From positions 22,579 to 27,875 of the forward strand of contig DEPX01000225.1 of assembly GCA_002358975.1 (NCBI GenBank): a DNA stretch of 5,297 bases. The letters run 5' to 3'. The notes under the pieces were generated by a model. That model had not been told where the DNA came from, did no database searches, and was given only the letters and a program-made list of their open reading frames with translations. The stretch's first letter is position 1; each line of letters starts with the position of its first letter. This DNA is from Micrococcaceae bacterium UBA3381 (GTDB taxonomy: Bacteria > Actinomycetota > Actinomycetes > Actinomycetales > Micrococcaceae). The translations under genes and the position numbers were made by a program. Positions 1 to 5,297 of this stretch are shown here, piece by piece.

Positions 1-1425
1 GCCGACGTCGTCGAAAACTGGCTCCAAGACCACCCCAAAATTGGGCCCGTGCTGGACTTTCTTGGCATGTTCGATGTGTACTCATCGGTGTGGTTCTCGG
101 CAATTTACCTGCTGCTATTTGTTTCCTTGGTGGGTTGTTTGTGGCCGCGCGGTCGGCAACATCTCAAAACGTTGCGTCAACCACCGGCACGGACACCGCG
201 TAATCTGAAACGGCTGCCCGAATATGGTCAGTTGGTGTTAGAAGCCGATGGCCCCACGCCACAACGAGCCCTGGTCGACGCCGAGCAAATTTTGAAAAAG
301 AGCGGCTACCGCACCGAGCTGCGCGACGGGTCGGTGGGCGCTGAACGTGGTTACGTTCGAGAAATAGGCAATATTCTGTTTCACTTCGGGCTGCTAGGTG
401 TCTTGGTTTTTATGGGGATCGGCGGGCTGTATAAATACGAGGGCCAAAAGATCATTGTGGAAGGCGAAGGGTTTACCAACAATCTGGTCTCCTATGACTC
501 CTTTACACCGGGTACCGCTTTTGCTGAAGACCGCCTAGCCCCATTTGCCGTCCAGCTAGAAGATTTTGACGTCGTTTTCGACCGGGATTCTGAAGCCCAC
601 TACGGCCAAGCCCTCGAGTATACCGCGACGATGAATGTCACGCCCGGACCGGGGGAAGAATCCTATCAAGACAACATCAAAGTCAACGACCCGCTTACCA
701 TTGACGGCGTCCGCATGTTCCTGGTGGGTAACGGTTACGCTCCAAATATCACGGTTACCGACGGCGACGGTGATGTCGCCTATTCCGGACCGGTTATCGC
801 TCAAGTGCAAGACCCCAACACCAACAGCTCACTGGTGGTATTGAAGGTCCCGGATGCCAAACCAGAACAACTTGGTTTTGTTGGCATGTTCTTACCGACC
901 TCGCACACCGGAGAAGATGGTGTCGCCGTCTCCGTTGACCCGGATGCGTACAACCCGGAGATGATTCTAAACTCCTATTACGGGGACTTGGGACTCGACG
1001 ATGGCACACCCCAAAATGTTTACGTACTAGATACCGACACCATGACAGAGCTGAACTCCCGCAATAACGATAACGGGGGCATCACCATTGGCGTTGGCGA
1101 CACCTACGAGCTGCCGGATGGCAAAGGTTCGATCACCTTTGATTCCTGGGATCGCTACGTTGGCCTGGATATCCATTATGACCCATCCAAATGGGGTGTG
1201 GGGGCCTTCGCCACTTTGGCCCTAATGTCGTTGGTCATTTCGCTGTATGTGCGTCGGCGTCGCGCCTGGGTGAAAGCCACCGAGCGGGATGGACATACCG
1301 TCATCGAATACGGTCTCTTGGCCCGTGGTGAGACGTTTGGGCTGCGCGATGAGAATATTAAACTTCGTCAAACATTTGACAACACTTGGCCGGTTATCCC
1401 GCCAAGTACTTCGGAGGAATCATGA
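1..1425 (+). CDS. resB: Cytochrome c biogenesis protein ResB (Ccs1), 5' end outside window
   Basis: ResB/Ccs1 works with CcsB (CcsA type) in System II cytochrome c maturation, moving haem across the membrane and holding apocytochrome for thioether ligation. The frame is open from base 1, so the gene starts outside the window; 474 codons plus stop are visible. Visible parts by window codon: a membrane helix at about 31-50 ending near a Cys and WPR, a basic cytosolic stretch, a second helix at about 123-145 containing His128 in FHFG, then the family-like YEG and EGEGF segment, a large extracytoplasmic domain at about 146-398 rich in Asp and Asn, a last helix at about 399-417, and a basic cytosolic tail starting VRRRR. 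A GTG at position 49 lies inside conserved-looking sequence (LDHP-like to FDVYSS) and is not the start. The stop overlaps the ccsB start. The N-terminal helix is presumably upstream. The family call is firm. Confidence 0.93.
   Translation, partial: ADVVENWLQDHPKIGPVLDFLGMFDVYSSVWFSAIYLLLFVSLVGCLWPRGRQHLKTLRQPPARTPRNLKRLPEYGQLVLEADGPTPQRALVDAEQILKKSGYRTELRDGSVGAERGYVREIGNILFHFGLLGVLVFMGIGGLYKYEGQKIIVEGEGFTNNLVSYDSFTPGTAFAEDRLAPFAVQLEDFDVVFDRDSEAHYGQALEYTATMNVTPGPGEESYQDNIKVNDPLTIDGVRMFLVGNGYAPNITVTDGDGDVAYSGPVIAQVQDPNTNSSLVVLKVPDAKPEQLGFVGMFLPTSHTGEDGVAVSVDPDAYNPEMILNSYYGDLGLDDGTPQNVYVLDTDTMTELNSRNNDNGGITIGVGDTYELPDGKGSITFDSWDRYVGLDIHYDPSKWGVGAFATLALMSLVISLYVRRRRAWVKATERDGHTVIEYGLLARGETFGLRDENIKLRQTFDNTWPVIPPSTSEES
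1413..1417 (+). promoter_or_regulatory. Ribosome binding site of ccsB
   Basis: GGAGG sits 4 bases before the ATG at 1422, inside the last codons of resB. It supports 1422 as the start rather than the in-frame TTG at 1386, which would run 40 bases into resB and has no such site. Confidence 0.75.
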
Positions 1426-2420
1426 CACCCGTCAACGAAACACTGGCCCAATACAGTGAACTGTTCATGCTCATTGCAGCGCTAACCTACCTGGTCGCAT
1501 TCTTTTTCTTCTCGTGGGATATGGCCACCGCGTCACGTTCCATCAGAAAACTTGAATCAGAACTGGAAACCCAGCACGCCAAGGAACTCGTTGGCGCATC
1601 CGGAGGGCCTGCGGTTTCGGCCCCGGCCGATAGCCCACAGTTGGTTTCCGAAGACATGGAATATACCGATGGCATCAAGCGCCCTGCGGCCAATATCGGT
1701 GTGGCAATTTTTATTCTGGCTGTGTTGGGTCACGGCTTCGCTGTCGTTTCTCGCGCCGTAGCCGCATCCCGTGCACCATGGGGTAACCTTTATGAGTTCA
1801 TGACCTCCGGCGCCCTGGTTATTGCCTTGGTCTATCTGGTGTTCCTGCTCCGCAAGGATCTGCGGTTTGTGGGGACCTTCGTCTCTGGCCTGGTGCTGCT
1901 GATGATGATGGGCGCCACCATCGGCTTCCCAACTCCGGTGGGCAATGTTCAACCGGCACTACAGTCCTGGTGGCTGATTACCCACGTTTCGGTGGCCGTG
2001 ATATCGTCGGGGCTTTTTGCTCTGACCTTTGCCATGTCTGTGTTGCAACTGCTCAAACAACGCGCCGAAAAACGCGGCCCAATTACTGGTTTTATGCGAC
2101 TGGTTCCTTCAGCCAGTGCATTGGAGAACTGGTCCTACCGGCTCAACGCAATCGGGTTTGTGATGTGGACTTTTACTCTCATGGCCGGGGCCATTTGGGC
2201 CGAACAGGCTTGGGGGCGCTACTGGAATTGGGATGCCAAAGAAGTCTGGACTTTTGTTATCTGGGTAATCTATGCCGGGTATCTGCACGCTCGTGCAACG
2301 CGCGGCTGGACCGGTACCCGCTCGGCATGGCTGAATATCGTGGGCTTTTTGGCAATCGTGTTTAACTACACGATCGTGAATCTGTATTTCCCGTCGCTGC
2401 ACTCTTATGCAGGGTTCTGA
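1422..2420 (+). CDS. ccsB: c-type cytochrome biogenesis protein CcsB (CcsA/ResC family haem ligase subunit)
   Basis: This is the haem-handling partner of ResB. In System II the pair exports haem and attaches it to CXXCH motifs outside the membrane. The protein is 332 aa with about eight membrane helices (near residues 13-32, 89-111, 127-143, 149-166, 184-212, 241-259, 275-290, 302-322). The diagnostic tryptophan-rich WWD-type motif is WGRYWNWDAKE at 264-274. Candidate haem-ligand histidines are His104, His188 and His327 (in LHSYAG near the C-terminus). GNLYEF at 121-126 is another family signature. A polar, charged linker at about 34-88 follows the first helix, as is common in actinobacterial members. 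The ATG shares bases with the resB stop (ATGA), so the two are translationally coupled. The 3' end overlaps the opposing PLDc_N gene by 16 bp. Naming varies between ccsA, ccsB and resC for this family. Confidence 0.95.
   Translation: MTPVNETLAQYSELFMLIAALTYLVAFFFFSWDMATASRSIRKLESELETQHAKELVGASGGPAVSAPADSPQLVSEDMEYTDGIKRPAANIGVAIFILAVLGHGFAVVSRAVAASRAPWGNLYEFMTSGALVIALVYLVFLLRKDLRFVGTFVSGLVLLMMMGATIGFPTPVGNVQPALQSWWLITHVSVAVISSGLFALTFAMSVLQLLKQRAEKRGPITGFMRLVPSASALENWSYRLNAIGFVMWTFTLMAGAIWAEQAWGRYWNWDAKEVWTFVIWVIYAGYLHARATRGWTGTRSAWLNIVGFLAIVFNYTIVNLYFPSLHSYAGF
2397..2412. repeat. Small inverted repeat at the ccsB / PLDc_N gene convergence
   Basis: CTGCA (2397-2401) and TGCAG (2408-2412) form a 5-bp stem around a 6-base loop that contains the stop codon of the minus-strand gene. 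It lies in the last codons of ccsB. No T-run follows on either strand, so it is at best a weak 3'-end structure and could be chance. Confidence 0.2.
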
Positions 2421-2797
2421 TTGCCATCGTCTTCATCGAGATCTTGCTCACGACGACGTAGCTCGCGTTCTCGCTTATCAAGTTCTTCGGCCCGGCGTTT
2501 TTGGGCACGCTGAATATCTAAGGAACGCAAGAACTCTTCATCGTCGTCAGGATTTGTGGGACGCGATGGGCTGGAAGTCTTTTTGAAGCCCTGTACCGTT
2601 GAAGCCAGGTAAGCGTTTTCGTTACCAAATAATAGCCACAACACACCACCAACAAGCGGGATGAGAATGATGACCACAATCCATAGGCCCTTGGGCATAA
2701 TGCGGGTGCGATCAGACGGTGTGGAAAACGCTTCGATCAGCGCATAAATCATGACGCCAAGCGAAACGATGATCAACGGAATTAACAAACGTGGCAT
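2405..2797 (-). CDS. Small two-helix membrane protein with PLDc_N (PLD nuclease N-terminal) domain
   Basis: The 130-aa protein starts MPRLLIPL and has two membrane helices at about 4-22 and 37-57. Between them a short polar loop (TPSDRTR, then MPKGLW) and the following PLVGGVLWLLFG match the PLDc_N pattern. That domain is named for its occurrence in front of some phospholipase D enzymes, but no HKD catalytic motif is present, so no enzyme activity is implied. PDDDEEFLRSL at 83-93 is a motif I recall from actinobacterial members. Residues 94-120 are strongly charged and probably helical or coiled-coil. Function is unknown. The start is uncertain: ATG 2806 and GTG 2803 are in frame three and two codons earlier, and a stop lies at 2825-2827. 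I favour ATG 2797 because homologues as I recall them begin about here, no start has a good Shine-Dalgarno, and a -10-like TAAGAT is placed for a leaderless transcript from 2797. Confidence 0.82.
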   Translation of the reverse strand: MPRLLIPLIIVSLGVMIYALIEAFSTPSDRTRIMPKGLWIVVIILIPLVGGVLWLLFGNENAYLASTVQGFKKTSSPSRPTNPDDDEEFLRSLDIQRAQKRRAEELDKRERELRRREQDLDEDDGNQNPA

Positions 2798-2804
2798 ACT
2801 CACC

Positions 2805-2810
2805 ATCTTA
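2805..2810 (-). promoter_or_regulatory. Candidate -10 element for the PLDc_N gene
   Basis: Read on the minus strand the bases are TAAGAT, fitting the relaxed actinobacterial TANNNT pattern. Its last base is 7 bases before the ATG at 2797, the spacing expected if transcription starts at that codon and the mRNA is leaderless. No good -35 hexamer is seen at the usual distance. A six-base match in a short gap is weak evidence. Confidence 0.35.
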
Positions 2811-2815
2811 CGAAC

Positions 2816-2846
2816 TCGACACGCTTAACGCACACCTCCCTAGAAT
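2816..2846 (+). promoter_or_regulatory. Candidate promoter for the DUF4229 gene
   Basis: TCGACA at 2816-2821 matches the -35 consensus TTGACA at five of six bases, and TAGAAT at 2841-2846 matches TATAAT at five of six. The 19-base spacer is longer than the usual 17. The predicted start of transcription, about 2853-2854, would leave only 2-3 bases before the ATG at 2856, so the message would be nearly leaderless and would exclude the GGAG at 2847-2850. Either the promoter or the ribosome site may therefore be spurious. Confidence 0.4.
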
Positions 2847-2850
2847 GGAG
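2847..2850 (+). promoter_or_regulatory. Possible ribosome binding site of the DUF4229 gene
   Basis: GGAG lies 5 bases before the ATG at 2856. It supports this start, but it can act only if the transcript begins upstream of it, which conflicts with the TAGAAT promoter candidate. Confidence 0.5.
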
Positions 2851-2855
2851 ACATC

Positions 2856-3179
2856 ATGAAATTTTGGCTCTATACCGCACTACGGTTCATTCTGTTTGGC
2901 ATCGGGTTCTTCGTCACCCTATTTTTCACCAACTCGCTGATTTTTGCCCTGGTCGTCGGGTTGGTAATTGGGTTTGCTATAACCTATTTATTCACACCTA
3001 AACTGCGCAATGAGGCATCAGAAGACTTCGCTCGAGTATTCAAGTCCCGCAAACGCAGTAAAACCGCCGAGGACGACGCCGAGGCTGAGGATGCGTACAC
3101 TGCCGGACGCTTTACCGATGCCACAGAATCACAAGACGACGCCGACGGTGAACAAGACGGCGTAGAGGACACTAAATAG
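2856..3179 (+). CDS. DUF4229-family small membrane protein
   Basis: The 107-aa protein has two closely spaced membrane helices, about 5-24 (starting MKFWLYTALRF) and 28-46, joined by a very short turn. LFTPKLR then leads into a basic patch (FKSRKRSK, about 62-69) and a long acidic tail (about 71-106, many Asp and Glu). This architecture and size match DUF4229, a family known mainly from actinobacteria and without an assigned function. By the positive-inside rule the tail should be cytoplasmic. The gene is divergent from the PLDc_N gene (49-58 bp between starts) and convergent with menA, whose last 17 codons it overlaps by 51 bp. Because the tail is low-complexity and overlaps menA antisense, its exact length is less certain than the membrane part. 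A small gene of this type also lies near the cytochrome and men genes in mycobacteria, as far as I recall. Confidence 0.85.
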   Translation: MKFWLYTALRFILFGIGFFVTLFFTNSLIFALVVGLVIGFAITYLFTPKLRNEASEDFARVFKSRKRSKTAEDDAEAEDAYTAGRFTDATESQDDADGEQDGVEDTK

Positions 3180-3998
3180 GCCGGTCATTTTCAGCACCGG
3201 GATAAGTTCGTTGCGGTCTTTTGCCTCAATCATCAGTATTGACGGGCGGATAGAGATCACTAAGAGTATGAGCATGCCCGCCATCGTTGGGTGCTGGCGC
3301 ACAAAGAACAGTGGCGCGGCCACCGCCACGGTTAACATGATCGGGTACGACCAGCGTGCTGCGGTGTCGCCCAGCCTGACGGCCAGGGTCATTTTGCCGG
3401 CTTCGGTATCGGTGGGTATATCCCGGACGTTATTGGCCATCAATAGGGCTGTGGACACCAGCCCGGTACCTATTGCCCCGGCCCATGCTAAGCCCGAGAC
3501 CGTATCGGCCTGCGTATAGGTGGTTCCAAGGACCGCTACCAAACCGAAAAAGATAAAGACAAAGACTTCGCCCAATCCGATGTAGCCGTAGGGTTTTTTC
3601 CCGCCGGTGTAAAACCAGGCTGCGATAATGGCCGCCACCCCAATGACCAGTAGCCACCACTGTTGGGCCCAGATGACCAATCCGAGACCGGCCAAGGCCG
3701 CAATCCCGAAGAACGTGAAGGCCATATTGCGCACGGTTTTGGGCGTCGCCGCTGCCGAACCGGTCATTCGAAACGGCCCCACCCGTTGGTCGTCGGTGCC
3801 TCGGATCCCATCAGAGTAATCATTGGAATAGTTGACCCCGATTTGTAAAGCCAGTGCCACGACTAGCGCCAGTATTGCCTTGGGCGCATGAAAACCACCG
3901 AGTTGAGCGGCTGCAGCCGACCCCACAATGACCGGAGCGATGGCCATGGGCAAAGTACGTAATCGGGCGGCTGCCACCCACTGTGAAACTGAAGCCAA
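3129..3998 (-). CDS. menA: 1,4-dihydroxy-2-naphthoate polyprenyltransferase MenA
   Basis: MenA is an integral membrane UbiA-superfamily enzyme that joins a polyprenyl diphosphate to 1,4-dihydroxy-2-naphthoate with loss of CO2, giving demethylmenaquinone. The predicted protein is 289 aa, a usual length. The two Mg-diphosphate-binding Asp-rich motifs are present: NDYSD at 59-63 within NYSNDYSDGIRGTDD, and NNVRDIPTD at 189-197. The N-terminal WVAAARLRTLPMAIAPV segment and the GKKPYGYIGLGE loop (133-144) are also typical. About eight hydrophobic helices cover the rest. I chose the TTG at 3998 as start. It follows the menE stop by 2 bases, AAAGGAA lies 6 bases upstream, and the protein then begins just before the conserved region. 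The ATG at 4085 would add 29 non-family residues encoded inside menE. The final codons overlap the DUF4229 gene by 51 bp. Confidence 0.94.
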   Translation of the reverse strand: MASVSQWVAAARLRTLPMAIAPVIVGSAAAAQLGGFHAPKAILALVVALALQIGVNYSNDYSDGIRGTDDQRVGPFRMTGSAAATPKTVRNMAFTFFGIAALAGLGLVIWAQQWWLLVIGVAAIIAAWFYTGGKKPYGYIGLGEVFVFIFFGLVAVLGTTYTQADTVSGLAWAGAIGTGLVSTALLMANNVRDIPTDTEAGKMTLAVRLGDTAARWSYPIMLTVAVAAPLFFVRQHPTMAGMLILLVISIRPSILMIEAKDRNELIPVLKMTGLFSVLYAVLFTVGVVL

Positions 3999-4000
3999 AT

Positions 4001-5062
4001 TTATTCCTTTGTTAACCGCTTGATGAGGGTGACCCGGTCGAGCTTGCCGTTGTTTAACATGGGCAACGCATCCACTCGCAACCATGTTCTTGGTATCGAT
4101 GGCGCGCCAAGCTCACTTCGTACGGCATCCGCCAGTACCTCTTGTGAGGTATTACCAGTTATGACGGCGCATACGCGCTGCCCCCATTCGCCATCGGGCA
4201 CCCCGGTCACGAACGCCTGGGGAACCCAACGTTGCAGCACCTGTTGTATTGTAGCCGCCGAAACTTTGATCCCACCGGTATTAATGACGTCGTCGAGCCG
4301 ACCAGCAACGGTTACCCTGTCTGTTACGCCACCGTAGTCATCGGTCAGGTACGATCCATTGTCGAAGTGTGCGGCGGTGAGCCGCGGATCATCGAAGTAA
4401 CCGGCTGCAACCATGGGCCCAGTGATCCGCAGACGGTCGACACCGTTGTGGGCGACAGTATCGACGGTCACCCCGGGCAGGGGAGTGCCGTTATAGACAC
4501 AACCACCGCAGGTTTCCGACATCCCGTAGGTGGTATGAACGGCAAGGCCGTAGTGTTCTACCGCCTGATGAAGGTGTTCCGGGATAGCCGACCCGCCCAG
4601 CAGTATTGCCGAATATGATTGCAGTGCTGCAATTGCGTCGTCGTCGTTTAATAGTCTCGTAAGTTGTGTAGGCACCAATGATACCGCGGTGAAATCATCG
4701 TCAAGTTGGTGTGTTGCAGCGACAAACTCGGCTGGACTGAACCCCGGGTCAATGATTACCGGTTTGGTGCCCGCTTGTACGGAACGGGATATTATAGCCA
4801 GTCCGGCAACGTATTGGGTGCTTAGTGCCAGTAGCCATTGGCCTTGGCCTCCAAGGTAGTCGGCTGTGGCCGTTGCCGAGGCTTGCAATGCAGACCGGGT
4901 GAGAAGTGTTTGCTTTGGGGTGCCGGTTGATCCGGAGGTGCGAACCACGGCTATAGCATCGGGGTGGCCACGGTGCGGGTCAGTTATTTCGGGTCGCTCG
5001 ATGATACCTTGGGCGGTGGCCTCGAATGGTGTACCGGTGGCTAGTGCCTGGTAGATGTTCAT
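4001..5062 (-). CDS. menE: o-succinylbenzoate-CoA ligase MenE (short actinobacterial form)
   Basis: MenE adenylates o-succinylbenzoate with ATP and transfers it to CoA, supplying the substrate of MenB; it is a soluble ANL-superfamily enzyme. The 353-aa protein carries the superfamily signatures in order: the Thr/Ser/Gly-rich ATP loop RTSGSTGTPK at 41-50, TTYGMSETCGG at 177-187, a TDDYG segment at 240-244 with the conserved Asp, GRLDDVINTGGIKVS at 254-268 (hinge and GGxK region), and NNGKLDR at 337-343 with the catalytic Lys340. It is shorter than the roughly 450-500 aa MenE of enterobacteria and bacilli because residues before the ATP loop are few, which is usual in actinobacteria. The start ATG overlaps the menB stop by one base (TAATG), and no Shine-Dalgarno is evident, so translation is probably coupled to menB. 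MenE specificity is inferred from the menB and menA neighbours as well as the motifs. Confidence 0.94.
   Translation of the reverse strand: MNIYQALATGTPFEATAQGIIERPEITDPHRGHPDAIAVVRTSGSTGTPKQTLLTRSALQASATATADYLGGQGQWLLALSTQYVAGLAIISRSVQAGTKPVIIDPGFSPAEFVAATHQLDDDFTAVSLVPTQLTRLLNDDDAIAALQSYSAILLGGSAIPEHLHQAVEHYGLAVHTTYGMSETCGGCVYNGTPLPGVTVDTVAHNGVDRLRITGPMVAAGYFDDPRLTAAHFDNGSYLTDDYGGVTDRVTVAGRLDDVINTGGIKVSAATIQQVLQRWVPQAFVTGVPDGEWGQRVCAVITGNTSQEVLADAVRSELGAPSIPRTWLRVDALPMLNNGKLDRVTLIKRLTKE
4004..4010 (-). promoter_or_regulatory. Ribosome binding site of menA
   Basis: AAAGGAA on the minus strand lies within the last codons of menE, 5 bases before TTG 3998. It decides in favour of the unusual TTG start over the far-upstream ATG. 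Confidence 0.65.
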
Positions 5063-5297
5063 TAGAAGTAGTACGGGAAGCTGGACCAGTCGGGGTCGCG
5101 TTTTTGGAGGAAGGCGTCGCGGCCTTCAACGGCTTCATCGGTCATGTACCCCATGCGGGTGGCTTCGCCTGCGAAGACTTGTTGGCCGGCCATGCCGTCA
5201 TCGGCCAGATTGAACGCAAACTTCAGCATCCGAATGGCTTGTGGTGATTGCGCATTGATGTCGGCGGCATAGTCCAGGGCTACGGTTTCCAGTGTCT
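5062..5297 (-). CDS. menB: 1,4-dihydroxy-2-naphthoyl-CoA synthase MenB, C-terminal fragment (gene continues past right edge)
   Basis: MenB is a crotonase-fold enzyme that closes the second ring of the naphthoquinone by an intramolecular Claisen-type condensation of o-succinylbenzoyl-CoA. Only the last 77 codons lie in the window (complete codons from 5295, stop TAA 5064-5062). The MenB C-terminus is recognisable: INAQSPQAIRMLKFAFN, then GQQVFAGEATRMGYMTDEA, then EGRDAFLQKRDPDWSSF, ending PYYF. Tyr50, Arg59, Phe62 and Lys65 of the fragment have the same mutual spacing as Tyr258, Arg267, Phe270 and Lys273 of the E. coli enzyme, the C-terminal residues that help build the active site. The stop shares one base with the menE ATG, so menB is the upstream member of a menB-menE-menA run. 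The promoter of this operon lies outside the window. Confidence 0.93.
   Translation of the reverse strand, partial: TLETVALDYAADINAQSPQAIRMLKFAFNLADDGMAGQQVFAGEATRMGYMTDEAVEGRDAFLQKRDPDWSSFPYYF

Noticed and set aside
49..51. GTG as a possible start of resB
   Set aside because: The frame is open to base 1, and the 16 codons upstream continue ResB-like sequence, so the GTG is an internal Val.
1386..1421. TTG 1386 as ccsB start
   Set aside because: It would extend 40 bases into resB with no ribosome site. ATG 1422 has GGAGG and a standard ATGA overlap, and gives a family-like N-terminus (MTPVNETLAQYSEL).
1557..1952. 131-codon minus-strand open frame inside ccsB
   Set aside because: It is antisense to strongly supported ccsB coding sequence and rich in His, Gln and Arg with no recognisable domain: a shadow frame.
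1970..2365. 131-codon plus-strand open frame inside ccsB
   Set aside because: It overlaps the conserved WWD motif of ccsB in another frame and has a Cys/Arg-rich composition with no family resemblance.
2405..2797. Reading the PLDc_N protein as a phospholipase or cardiolipin synthase
   Set aside because: Only the two-helix N-terminal domain is present. No HKD motif exists in the 130 residues.
3181..3200. CCGGT/ACCGG inverted repeat just after the DUF4229 stop, as a terminator
   Set aside because: The stem is only 5 bp with a 10-base loop and no T-run, and it lies within menA coding sequence.
3999..4085. ATG 4085 as menA start
   Set aside because: The added residues (Gln-, Arg- and His-containing, hydrophilic) do not resemble UbiA-family N-termini and lie inside the menE C-terminal coding region.
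4232..4618. 128-codon plus-strand open frame opposite menE
   Set aside because: It is fully antisense to the conserved central part of menE, with no ribosome site or recognisable product.
5026..5247. 73-codon plus-strand open frame at the right end
   Set aside because: It is antisense to the clearly recognisable MenB C-terminus and the menE start.

Overview
The window reads as a compact stretch of an actinomycete (Actinomycetota) chromosome. The grounds are the family content (ResB/CcsB of System II cytochrome c maturation, a DUF4229 protein, a PLDc_N protein, MenA, a short MenE and MenB), a mix of ATG and TTG starts, and recall that cytochrome-maturation and men genes also lie near each other in mycobacteria. 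Base composition looks moderate, roughly low-to-mid 50s % GC by eye, which is low for the phylum. I cannot name the genus.

Layout. (1) Positions 1-2420, plus strand: the 3' part of resB, entering from the left edge, then ccsB, joined by an ATGA stop/start overlap. Together they form the haem-delivery and ligation machine of System II. (2) Positions 2405-3179: two small membrane proteins of unknown function transcribed divergently from a 49-58 bp gap, a PLDc_N-type protein leftward and a DUF4229 protein rightward. (3) Positions 5297-3129, minus strand: a tight menB-menE-menA run. The first gene is cut by the right edge and is seen only as its last 77 codons. The genes are joined by a TAATG overlap and a 2-bp gap.

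The parts fit one theme, the menaquinone-dependent respiratory chain. MenE makes o-succinylbenzoyl-CoA, MenB closes the naphthoate ring, and MenA attaches the prenyl tail, giving demethylmenaquinone. ResB/CcsB attach haem to the c-type cytochromes that are oxidised downstream of menaquinol. The two small membrane proteins between them are uncharacterised.

The window is packed almost without gaps. Both convergent gene pairs overlap at their 3' ends (16 bp and 51 bp), and no convincing intrinsic terminator is visible. No RNA gene, mobile element, CRISPR array or long repeat was seen. I found no clearly novel system. The least explained elements are the two small membrane proteins, their shared short promoter region, and the 51-bp antisense coding overlap between the DUF4229 gene and menA.
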